Shown here piece by piece: positions 18,789-25,605 of a stretch of DNA of 64,000 nucleotides (the first letter of the stretch is position 1; each line of letters starts with the position of its first letter). The notes beneath the pieces were generated by a model. It saw nothing but the letters and a program-made list of their open reading frames with translations, had not been told where the DNA came from and did no database searches. The position numbers were made by a program, and so were the translations under genes. The DNA is from Brevibacterium sp. JSBI002 (GTDB taxonomy: Bacteria; Actinomycetota; Actinomycetes; Actinomycetales; Brevibacteriaceae). The stretch lies in assembly GCF_026013965.1 (NCBI RefSeq), contig NZ_CP110341.1:1922001-1986000 (forward strand), given 5' to 3'.

Positions 18789-19250
18789 ATGCTGCGTCCC
18801 GACGTGTCCCTGACCGCTCACACCACACCCGAGGAGATCGACACGCTGCTCGGGCAGCTGCGCACACCGGGGTCAGGGGGTGAGCTGGCCGAGAGGATGG
18901 GAATCGAGTTCGTCGAGCTCGCCCATGATCATGTCGTGGCCACCGCTCCCGTCGTCGGCAATCGGCAGCCGATGGGTCTCTTCCACGGAGGCGGCCACGT
19001 CGTTCTCGCCGAATCCCTGGCATCGATGCATTCCTATCTGCTCTCCGGCGGCAAGAACGTCGTCGGAGTCGATCTCAACGCCACTCACCTGCGCGCCGCG
19101 CGTGAGGGCGTGGTGACCGGTCGCGCCGAGGTGCTCCACCAGGGACGCACGATCGTCTCCCATGAGGTGAAGATGACCGATGAGGCGGGGCGCCTGCTCT
19201 CGATCGTGCGGATCACGAATATGATCCTGAAGACCGCGCCGAAGGGCTGA
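18789..19250 (+). CDS. Hotdog-fold thioesterase (PaaI / MenI-like)
   Basis: A 153-residue single hotdog domain. The central motif GLFHGGGHVVLAESLAS (about 59-75) matches the HGG...AE active-site helix of PaaI, YdiI and EntH-type acyl-CoA thioesterases. GVDLNATHLRAAREG and a final strand pair also fit. It probably hydrolyses an aromatic or 1,4-dihydroxy-2-naphthoyl-type CoA thioester, but the substrate is not fixed by sequence. The start has AAGGAG 7 nt upstream. It shares a 42-bp divergent region with polA and is convergent with the response regulator. Confidence 0.85.
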   Translation: MLRPDVSLTAHTTPEEIDTLLGQLRTPGSGGELAERMGIEFVELAHDHVVATAPVVGNRQPMGLFHGGGHVVLAESLASMHSYLLSGGKNVVGVDLNATHLRAAREGVVTGRAEVLHQGRTIVSHEVKMTDEAGRLLSIVRITNMILKTAPKG

Positions 19251-19272
19251 GGCACAGCGCCTCCTCGGCGAA

Positions 19273-19326
19273 AGTCCACGGCGAAAGCAGAGTCCACGGC
19301 GAAAGCAGAGTCCACAGTGAAAGCAG
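19273..19326. repeat. 18-bp tandem repeat, three copies
   Basis: Copies at 19273-19290, 19291-19308 (identical) and 19309-19326 (two transitions) of a unit AGTCCACGGCGAAAGCAG. A partial copy precedes them. It lies between the thioesterase stop and the terminator hairpin. No protein or CRISPR context. Confidence 0.8.
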
Positions 19327-19327
19327 A

Positions 19328-19361
19328 GGGCCGGCGAATCCTTTTCGGGATCCGCCGGCCC
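19328..19361. terminator. Bidirectional terminator, thioesterase / response regulator
   Basis: A 14-bp stem with one mismatch (19328-19341 with 19348-19361) and a short T-rich loop, between convergent genes. Confidence 0.75.
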
Positions 19362-19403
19362 TCCCGGGTTCCGGGTCCGGACCGTGACCGGTCCGGGAGG
19401 TGA

Positions 19404-20024
19404 TTACTTCTTCGTGCCGATCTGCTTGAGCACGGTCTCAGCGACCTCGCGCATCGTCAGGCGACGGTCCATCGACGTCTTCTGGATCCAGCGGAAGGCT
19501 TCGGGCTCGCTGAGTCCCATTGAGGTCTGCAGCAGGCTCTTGGCGCGCTCGACGAGTTTGCGGGTCTCGAAGCGTTCGGTGAGATCGGAGATCTCGGACT
19601 CGAGCGAGCTGATCTCGGCATGGCGCGAGAGCGCGATCTCCAGGGCCGGGATGAGGTCGGCCGAGGTGAACGGCTTGACGACATAGGCCATGGCACCGGC
19701 ATCGCGGGCCCGCTCGACGAGCTCCTTCTGCGAGAAGGCGGTGAGCAGCACCACGGGGGCGATGCGGGCCCGGGCGATGCGCTCGGCGGCGGAGATTCCG
19801 TCGAGGATGGGCATCTTGATGTCCATGACGACGAGGTCCGGGCGCAGCTCCTCGGCCAGACGGATGGCGGATTCGCCGTCCGCAGCCTCACCGACGACGT
19901 CGTAGCCGACCTCGCGGAGCATTTCTACGATATCGAGACGAATCACGGCCTCGTCTTCGGCCACGACTACGCGGCGGACCGGCACGGACTCATCTGAAGT
20001 TGATTCTTCGCTGTTTGAAAGCAC
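19404..20024 (-). CDS. pdtaR: ANTAR-domain response regulator (PdtaR type)
   Basis: A 206-residue two-domain regulator. The receiver domain (about 17-135) has the acidic pocket AEDEA, the phosphoacceptor D68 in VVMDIKMPILDG, the conserved T in LLTAF and K in VVKPF. A coiled linker (ISSLESEISDLTERF) leads to an ANTAR RNA-binding domain (about 150-200). ANTAR regulators bind paired hairpins in target mRNAs and antiterminate. In Mycobacterium, PdtaR pairs with the kinase PdtaS; no kinase gene is next to it here. GTG 20024 has TAGACT 6 nt upstream and no Shine-Dalgarno site, so a leaderless start is likely. Confidence 0.9.
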   Translation of the reverse strand: MLSNSEESTSDESVPVRRVVVAEDEAVIRLDIVEMLREVGYDVVGEAADGESAIRLAEELRPDLVVMDIKMPILDGISAAERIARARIAPVVLLTAFSQKELVERARDAGAMAYVVKPFTSADLIPALEIALSRHAEISSLESEISDLTERFETRKLVERAKSLLQTSMGLSEPEAFRWIQKTSMDRRLTMREVAETVLKQIGTKK

Positions 20025-20030
20025 GGCACC

Positions 20031-20036
20031 AGTCTA
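20031..20036 (-). promoter_or_regulatory. pdtaR -10 hexamer (leaderless arrangement)
   Basis: TAGACT on the minus strand, 6 nt before GTG 20024. Confidence 0.4.
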
Positions 20037-20087
20037 GACCAGGCGCTCAGCGTCATGGCCAGCGGACCCGGAAGTTTATTCTGTGAG

Positions 20088-20116
20088 GGTGGCCACGGGC
20101 GGTGATAGTGGCCACC
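20088..20116. repeat. Inverted repeat between pdtaR and tRNA-Leu
   Basis: A perfect 9-bp palindromic pair GGTGGCCAC / GTGGCCACC (20088-20096, 20108-20116) with an 11-nt loop. It lies upstream of both divergent transcription units, so it may be an operator rather than a terminator. Function unknown. Confidence 0.5.
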
Positions 20117-20141
20117 GGAGGGCATCCTCGGCGGGTGGCGA

Positions 20142-20172
20142 TTGTGCAATCGGTCCGCGCGCGCAGTAGAAT
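20142..20172 (+). promoter_or_regulatory. Candidate tRNA-Leu promoter
   Basis: TTGTGC (20142-20147) and TAGAAT (20167-20172), with a long 19-bp spacer, end 44 nt before the mature tRNA. Confidence 0.4.
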
Positions 20173-20216
20173 CGTCCCCGTTGCACAGGCGGTCCGCAAG
20201 GGACTGCTCGTGACGA

Positions 20217-20298
20217 GCCGGATTGGCGGAATCGGTAGACGCGGTGCACTCAAAATGCATTGTCGAAAGACGTGCGGGTTCGAGTCCCGCATCCGGTA
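20217..20298 (+). tRNA. tRNA-Leu (CAA anticodon)
   Basis: A full cloverleaf with long variable arm (82 nt without CCA). The 7-bp acceptor stem starts GCCGGAT and ends ATCCGGT, and D-arm GCG/CGC follows. The anticodon loop is CTCAAAA with anticodon CAA, reading UUG. The variable arm is GTC-GAAA-GAC, and the T-arm GCGGG-TTCGAGT-CCCGC. The first acceptor pair is G-U. CCA is not encoded, as is common in Actinobacteria. Confidence 0.95.
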
Positions 20299-20303
20299 CG
20301 GAC

Positions 20304-20339
20304 GAAGGCACTGTCGAATGTGATGTCGACAGTGCCTTC
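20304..20339 (+). terminator. tRNA-Leu terminator
   Basis: A perfect 14-bp stem (20304-20317 with 20326-20339), 8-nt loop, starting 5 nt after the tRNA. Confidence 0.8.
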
Positions 20340-20373
20340 TGCATTTCCCCGGGAGCCGATCGGCGACCGAATA

Positions 20374-20910
20374 TCAGCGACCTGCGCGCAGGTCGAGGGA
20401 GTGCAGCAGCGTGTCGTACCGCTTCTCCCCCACCGCCACGAAGTCCGGAAGTCGTCCGTATCGGGTGAAGCCGAGGGATTCGTAGAGCCCGTTGGCGGCC
20501 ACATTGTCTCCGCGCAGATCGAGAGTGACGACCTCAGTCCCGTGGAGACGCGCCGCCCGAATGAGCGCCTCCATCAGCTTCCTGCCCACGCCCTGACTTT
20601 GAGCATCCGGGGCGACAGCCACCTTTTCGATGTCGACATGTGGGCGGAACGTCGGGCGAGCGTACCGATTCCGGTACGCGAAGCCGGTGACCTCGGTTCC
20701 CGTGCGAGCGATTGCCGCAGCGGATTCCCCGTTGTCAGTGCCCGCGGCCAGGCGGCCGACGAGATCCGCGATCTCCACGACAGACGGAGCTGAGACCCAA
20801 CCGAGCGCGGCACCTGCCTCGACGAGGCGGCCGAGCAGTGACGTCACTTGCCCGACATCGTGCTCGGCCAGCCCCTCGGCCGGAAGGAGATCAACTCTGG
20901 CTGCGGGCAT
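20374..20910 (-). CDS. GNAT family N-acetyltransferase
   Basis: A 178-residue GNAT protein. Acetyl-CoA motif A is VAVAPDAQSQGVGRKLMEAL (Q-x-x-G-x-G), followed by LDLRGDNVAANGLYESLGF, typical of motif B. The acceptor is unknown. ATG 20910 gives a protein that begins MPAARVDLLP and overlaps the end of the upstream symporter gene by 20 bp, suggesting coupled translation. Longer readings lie entirely inside the symporter gene. Confidence 0.85.
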   Translation of the reverse strand: MPAARVDLLPAEGLAEHDVGQVTSLLGRLVEAGAALGWVSAPSVVEIADLVGRLAAGTDNGESAAAIARTGTEVTGFAYRNRYARPTFRPHVDIEKVAVAPDAQSQGVGRKLMEALIRAARLHGTEVVTLDLRGDNVAANGLYESLGFTRYGRLPDFVAVGEKRYDTLLHSLDLRAGR

Positions 20911-22264
20911 CCTCGGTGCGGGCCTCGTCGACATCTGCATCCTCCTCGGTCGGAACGTAGCCGTTGATGCGCGGGGCATCGTAGCGTTCGACGTCCAGGA
21001 TCTCATGCCGCTTGGCCACGATGGCCGGGACGAGCGCCTGACCGGAGACGTTGAGCGCGGTGCGGCCCATGTCCACGATCGGCTCGATGGCCAGCAGCAG
21101 TCCGACGCCCTCGAGGGGCAGACCCAGGGTCGACAGGGTCAGGGTGAGCATCACGGTCGCACCCGTCGTGCCGGCCGTTGCGGCCGAGCCGATGACGGCG
21201 ACGAAGATGATGAGCAGGTACTGGATGAGGGAGAGATTGATGCCGAAGAACTGGGCGACGAACACGGCGGCGATGGCCGGATAGATCGCAGCGCAGCCGT
21301 CCATCTTCGTCGTCGCACCGAAGGGCACGGCGAAGGCGGCGTAGGAGTGGGGCACTCCGAAGTTGTCGGTGGCGACCTTCTGCGTCACGGGCATGGTGCC
21401 GATCGACGACCGGGAGACGAAGCCCATCTGAGTGGCCGGCCAGACACCGGAGAAGTACTGGCGCACCGAGAGTCCGTTGGCGCGAGCCAGGGCCGGATAG
21501 ACGATGAAGAACACGATCGCGAGGCCGATGTAGACGGCGACGACGAACCACAGCAGCGAGCCCATCGTCGACCAGCCGTAGGAGTTCACGGCGTTGCCGA
21601 TGAGGCCGAGCGTGCCGATCGGGGCGATGCGCACGATCCACCAGACGACCTTCTGGACCACGGCCAGGGCCGCCTCGGTGAACTGGAGGAACGGCTCTGC
21701 GGCCTTGCCGACCTTGACCGCGGCGATGCCGATGGCACCGGAGACGATGATGAGCTGGAGGATGTTGAAGTTGACCTCGGAGGTCATGACTCCGGCGTCA
21801 TCGGGTGCGGTGGCCACCTCGAGCCCGAGGAAGTTCACTGGGATCAGTCCGGTGAGGAAGCCCAGCCAGCTACCCTGGGAGTCGGGTGCACCGGCGTTGA
21901 GCGAAGTGGCATCGGCGTGGGCACCGGGTTGCATGACGATGCCGATGATGAGTCCGAGGACGACGGCGATGAGAGCGGTGAGGGCGAACCACAGCAGGGT
22001 CGACATCGCCAGCCTGGCGGCGTTGGTGACCTTGCGCAGGTTGCCGATGCTCGCGATGATCGCGGTGATGACCAGTGGGACGACGGCAGCCTTGAGCAGT
22101 GTGACATACGACGAGCCGATGGTGTCCAGGGTCTGGCCGAGCCAGTTGTCAGTGGTGTCGCTGACCGGTCCCCATGAGCGGGCGATGAGCCCGAGGATGA
22201 CACCGGCGATGAGTGCGATAGTCACCTGCACCCCGAAGGACTTGCTCCACGCGGGCAGTCTCAT
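20891..22264 (-). CDS. Dicarboxylate/amino acid:cation symporter (DAACS family)
   Basis: A 457-residue transporter of the GltP/DctA/GltPh fold with eight transmembrane segments and two re-entrant hairpins. The serine-rich HP1 (SRSSIGTMP), the TM7 motif as TKMDGC in place of NMDGT, and the TM8 motif DMGRTALNVSGQ are visible. The substrate-binding D and R of TM8 are kept. The Na1-site Asp (GltPh D405) is Gln here, hinting at altered or proton coupling. Substrate is probably a dicarboxylate or acidic/neutral amino acid. ATG 22264 follows a strong AGGAG site. GNAT follows with overlap. Confidence 0.9.
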   Translation of the reverse strand: MRLPAWSKSFGVQVTIALIAGVILGLIARSWGPVSDTTDNWLGQTLDTIGSSYVTLLKAAVVPLVITAIIASIGNLRKVTNAARLAMSTLLWFALTALIAVVLGLIIGIVMQPGAHADATSLNAGAPDSQGSWLGFLTGLIPVNFLGLEVATAPDDAGVMTSEVNFNILQLIIVSGAIGIAAVKVGKAAEPFLQFTEAALAVVQKVVWWIVRIAPIGTLGLIGNAVNSYGWSTMGSLLWFVVAVYIGLAIVFFIVYPALARANGLSVRQYFSGVWPATQMGFVSRSSIGTMPVTQKVATDNFGVPHSYAAFAVPFGATTKMDGCAAIYPAIAAVFVAQFFGINLSLIQYLLIIFVAVIGSAATAGTTGATVMLTLTLSTLGLPLEGVGLLLAIEPIVDMGRTALNVSGQALVPAIVAKRHEILDVERYDAPRINGYVPTEEDADVDEARTEDARSQS

Positions 22265-22420
22265 TGAATTCCTCTCCTAGCAGGTCCTCCCCTCTGAGAT
22301 CCGCAGGGAGGATTGGGCAACAGAGAGCACAACTGTTGAGCAATTTGCAAAATTCCCTGGCGATTTGTGATCTGTCCCGCAGTTTGGACTCGGTCCACGC
22401 TCGGTCCCGGACACAGAGAC

Positions 22421-22464
22421 GCCGACGGCGCCTGCCCCGTGGTCATGGGGCAGGCACCGCCGGC
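22421..22464 (-). terminator. pyk terminator
   Basis: An 18-bp stem with two mismatches (22421-22438 with 22447-22464) and 8-nt loop, 18 nt past the pyk stop. Confidence 0.75.
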
Positions 22465-22482
22465 GTTTGAGCCTGGTGGCGG

Positions 22483-24030
22483 TCAGTGTCGGGGCGAGTG
22501 CCCCTCGCGCACAATCGGCACCTCACGGGTGATAGGCGCTTCGGCCACGACTCCGTATCCGGCCAGTGGGTCCTCCTCGGAGTCCGAGGCGTCCTGGTAG
22601 GCGGCAGCCACACCCTTGGCGGCATCACCGATGGTGTGGATTCGCAGAGCGTTCGTCGAGCCGGGGATCCCAGGAGGCGAACCGGCCACGAGGATGCTCT
22701 GATCGCCTTCGCGGGCGGTGCCGTCGGCGAGCAGAACGGCGTCGACCTGGCGCGCCATCTGGTCGGTGTGGCGCACGGTCTTCACGAGGTACGGCCGGAC
22801 TCCCCAAGTCAGCGCCAACTGGTGACGGACCTGCGGGTCGGGCGTGAAGCCGAGGATCGGCCAAGCCGGACGCAGACGCGACATGCGCCGCACGGAATCG
22901 CCGGTCTGCGAGAAAGTGCACAGAAGATCGATATCCAGCTGCCGAGCAATCTGCACGGCCGCGGCGGTGACGGCTCCGCCCTTCGTGTGCGGGACGGTGC
23001 CCAGCGCCGGAATCCGTTCGAGACCGTGCTCTTCGGTGGAGCCGATGATCCGGCTCATCGTCCGGATCGCCTCGACCCAGTGGGCGCCCACCGAGGTCTC
23101 GCCGGAGAGCATGAGCGCATCGGCGCCGTCGAGGACGGCGTTCGCGCAGTCGCTGGCCTCGGCACGGGTAGGTCGCGGAGCGTCGATCATCGTCTCGAGC
23201 ATCTGTGTGGCCACGATGACGGGCTTGGCCTGCTGGCGGGCGATCTCGACGGCCCGCTTCTGCACGATCGGCACCTGCTCGAGCGGCAGCTCGACGCCGA
23301 GGTCGCCGCGGGCGACCATGATTCCGTCGAAGGCGTCGATGATCTCATCGAGCTGGTCGACCGCCTGCGGCTTCTCGAGCTTGGCGATGACAGGAGCCGT
23401 GATGCCGACCTCGTCCATGACCGCGCGCACATCGTTCATGTCCTCGGGGCTGCGGACGAAGGACAGCGCCACCCAGTCGAAGCCGAGCTGAAGCCCCCAT
23501 TTGAGATCGTCGATGTCCTTCTCCGACAGGGCGGGGACGGAGACCGGAACGCCGGGGAGGTTGATGCCCTTGTGGTTGGAGATGGTTCCGCCGATCTCGA
23601 CTTCGGTGACCACATCGGTGGCGGTCACCTCGGTGGCGCGCAGGCGCAGGCGCCCGTCGTCGATGAGCAGCGGGTCTCCCACGGAGACGTCTTCGGCCAG
23701 GGTCGGCAGGGTCGTGGATACGAGCTCTGCCGTGCCGGGGACGTCACGGCTGGTGATGGTGAAGGCGGCCCCTTCGACGAGCTCTTCCTTCCCGTTTGCG
23801 AAGGTGCCGACGCGGATCTTCGGACCCTGCAGGTCCAACAGGACGGCGACGGGGCGTCCGGTGTCGAGGGCGGCCTGGCGGACCCAGGCGAACTTCTCTT
23901 CGTGCTCTTCTCGTTTTCCGTGGCTCAGATTGAATCGGGCGACATCGACGCCTTCATCGACGAGCTCGCGGATCTCTTCATAGGAGTTCTGGTTCGGACC
24001 TAAAGTTGCGACTATCTTTGCACGCCTCAT
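22483..24030 (-). CDS. pyk: Pyruvate kinase
   Basis: Converts phosphoenolpyruvate and ADP to pyruvate and ATP, the last step of glycolysis. The length is 515 residues, slightly over the usual 470-480 because of a C-terminal tail. Visible are the N-terminal MRRAKIVATLGP, FNLSHG, LDLQGPKIRVG, the active-site lysine in IAKLEKPQAV, MVARGDLGVELP, the signature around ATQMLETM, and ALMLSGETSVG. ATG 24030 is preceded by GGTGGAG and also by TAGGGT 7 nt upstream, so it may be translated with or without a leader. Confidence 0.96.
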   Translation of the reverse strand: MRRAKIVATLGPNQNSYEEIRELVDEGVDVARFNLSHGKREEHEEKFAWVRQAALDTGRPVAVLLDLQGPKIRVGTFANGKEELVEGAAFTITSRDVPGTAELVSTTLPTLAEDVSVGDPLLIDDGRLRLRATEVTATDVVTEVEIGGTISNHKGINLPGVPVSVPALSEKDIDDLKWGLQLGFDWVALSFVRSPEDMNDVRAVMDEVGITAPVIAKLEKPQAVDQLDEIIDAFDGIMVARGDLGVELPLEQVPIVQKRAVEIARQQAKPVIVATQMLETMIDAPRPTRAEASDCANAVLDGADALMLSGETSVGAHWVEAIRTMSRIIGSTEEHGLERIPALGTVPHTKGGAVTAAAVQIARQLDIDLLCTFSQTGDSVRRMSRLRPAWPILGFTPDPQVRHQLALTWGVRPYLVKTVRHTDQMARQVDAVLLADGTAREGDQSILVAGSPPGIPGSTNALRIHTIGDAAKGVAAAYQDASDSEEDPLAGYGVVAEAPITREVPIVREGHSPRH

Positions 24031-24037
24031 ACGCTCC

Positions 24038-24043
24038 ACCCTA
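24038..24043 (-). promoter_or_regulatory. pyk -10 hexamer
   Basis: TAGGGT on the minus strand, 7 nt before ATG 24030. Confidence 0.3.
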
Positions 24044-24087
24044 CCTAAAGTCTCAGCGGGCGGTTTCCACCGCTCTACGCTGGTCAC

Positions 24088-24130
24088 GGGCGGTGAGAGT
24101 GCGGCACTTCGCTGTGCCGCCCCACCGCCC
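24088..24130 (-). terminator. Composite hairpin after gltD
   Basis: An outer 8-bp pair (24088-24095 with 24123-24130) encloses an inner perfect 7-bp hairpin (24101-24107 with 24114-24120). It is 26 nt past the gltD stop and lies between gltD and pyk. No U tract follows, so a role in the pyk leader or RNA stability is also possible. Confidence 0.55.
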
Positions 24131-24156
24131 TTTCTCAATGGCTGACATGCATTATC

Positions 24157-25605
24157 TTAGCATTTGAACCCTTCGTCGGTGGGCCGCACGGGTGCCGGCA
24201 GTCGCGTCGACCCGGTCAGGAACCGGTCGACTTCCGCGGCCGCGGCACGGCCTTCCGCAATGGCCCAGACGATGAGCGACTGTCCGCGTCCGGCATCGCC
24301 GGCGACGAAGACTCCCGGCTGCGCCGCATAGTCCTCAGCCCGGTCGAATGCCCCACCTGCACCGGCTTCGAGATCGATCTGCGCGGTCTCCGGTCCGCTG
24401 AAACCCAGTGCCAGCAGCACGAGATCGGCGGGGACGACGTGCTCGGTGCCCGGTGTCGGGATACGGCGGCCGTCGGCGAACTGCGTCTGTGCGACCTCGA
24501 TTCCGCACACCTTGCCCGCATCGTCTCCGACGAACCGCGTCGTCGAGGCCAGATACCGCCTGGTTCCGCCCTCCTCGTGTGAGGATTGGACCTCGAAGAT
24601 CCGCGGCACCGTCGGCCACGGCGAGTCGGCACCGCGGTCGACCGGCGGCTGGGCGCCGATGGCCAGGGTCGTCACCGAGGCGGCTCCCTGGCGCAGAGCC
24701 GTGCCCAGGCAGTCCGCTCCGGTGTCGCCGCCGCCGATGATGACGACGTGCTTGCCGGCCGCATCGATGAACTGTGCCGAGTCGGCCTCCGAGGACGCCT
24801 GTGCCCGGTTGGACGGGACGAGGTAGTCCATCGCGAATTCGATTCCGTCGAGTCCGCGCCCCGGCAGCTCCATATCGCGCGGCACGGTGGCACCGGTCGC
24901 CACCAGCACCGCGTCGAAGCGAGTCTGCAGTGCGGCGAAGTCGATGTCGCGGCCGATCTCGACTCCGGTTTCGAACCGAGTGCCTTCGGCACGCATCTGG
25001 GTCAGTCGGCGGTCGATATGGTGCTTCTCGAGTTTGAAGTCCGGGATGCCGTAGCGCAGCAGTCCGCCGAGGCGGTCCTCGCGTTCGAAGACGACGACCG
25101 TGTGCCCGGCTCGGGTCAACTGCTGAGCGGCGGCGAGTCCGGCCGGTCCGGAGCCGATGACGGCGACGGTGTGCCCGGTGATCCGGTCGGGGACGACGGG
25201 GGTGATGAGTCCGGCCGCGAAACCGTCGTCGACGATGGAGACTTCGACCTGCTTGATCGTCACGGCGGGTTGGTTGATGCCGAGCACGCAGGCGTTCTCA
25301 CACGGTGCCGGGCAGGCCCGGCCGGTGAATTCGGGGAAGTTGTTCGTCGCGTGGAGCAGTTCCACGGCGCGGGAGAGCTCCCCGCGATACATGGCGTCAT
25401 TGAACTCCGGAATGAGGTTGCCCAGCGGGCATCCTTGGTGGCAGAAGGGCACTCCGCAGTCCATGCAGCGGGAAGCCTGTCGGCGCAGCTGTGCCGGATC
25501 GCCCTTCTCGTAGACCTCGGAGTAGTCCATGAGCCGGATCGGCACGGGCCTGCGGGCAGGGAGTTCGCGTTCGGTGGTGGTGAGGAATCCTCGCGGATCA
25601 GCCAT
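24157..25605 (-). CDS. gltD: Glutamate synthase small subunit
   Basis: The beta subunit passes electrons from NADPH via FAD and 4Fe-4S clusters to GltB. The 482 residues show the N-terminal cysteine clusters CMDCGVPFCHQGCPLGN (about 44-60) and CPAPCENAC. They also show the FAD Rossmann motif VIGSGPAGLAAA, the NADPH motif IIGGGDTGADC, and the C-terminal GDAGRGQSLIVWA. ATG 25605 overlaps the gltB stop by 8 bp, so the two subunits are co-translated. The longer reading to 25833 lies inside gltB. Confidence 0.96.
   Translation of the reverse strand: MADPRGFLTTTERELPARRPVPIRLMDYSEVYEKGDPAQLRRQASRCMDCGVPFCHQGCPLGNLIPEFNDAMYRGELSRAVELLHATNNFPEFTGRACPAPCENACVLGINQPAVTIKQVEVSIVDDGFAAGLITPVVPDRITGHTVAVIGSGPAGLAAAQQLTRAGHTVVVFEREDRLGGLLRYGIPDFKLEKHHIDRRLTQMRAEGTRFETGVEIGRDIDFAALQTRFDAVLVATGATVPRDMELPGRGLDGIEFAMDYLVPSNRAQASSEADSAQFIDAAGKHVVIIGGGDTGADCLGTALRQGAASVTTLAIGAQPPVDRGADSPWPTVPRIFEVQSSHEEGGTRRYLASTTRFVGDDAGKVCGIEVAQTQFADGRRIPTPGTEHVVPADLVLLALGFSGPETAQIDLEAGAGGAFDRAEDYAAQPGVFVAGDAGRGQSLIVWAIAEGRAAAAEVDRFLTGSTRLPAPVRPTDEGFKC

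Noticed and set aside
19085..19315. Small minus-strand frame with repeated SAFAVD
   Set aside because: It is only the translation of the 18-bp tandem repeat running into the thioesterase gene; no ribosome binding site or homology.
19273..19326. CRISPR array
   Set aside because: Repeats are directly adjacent with no spacers, and no cas genes are present.
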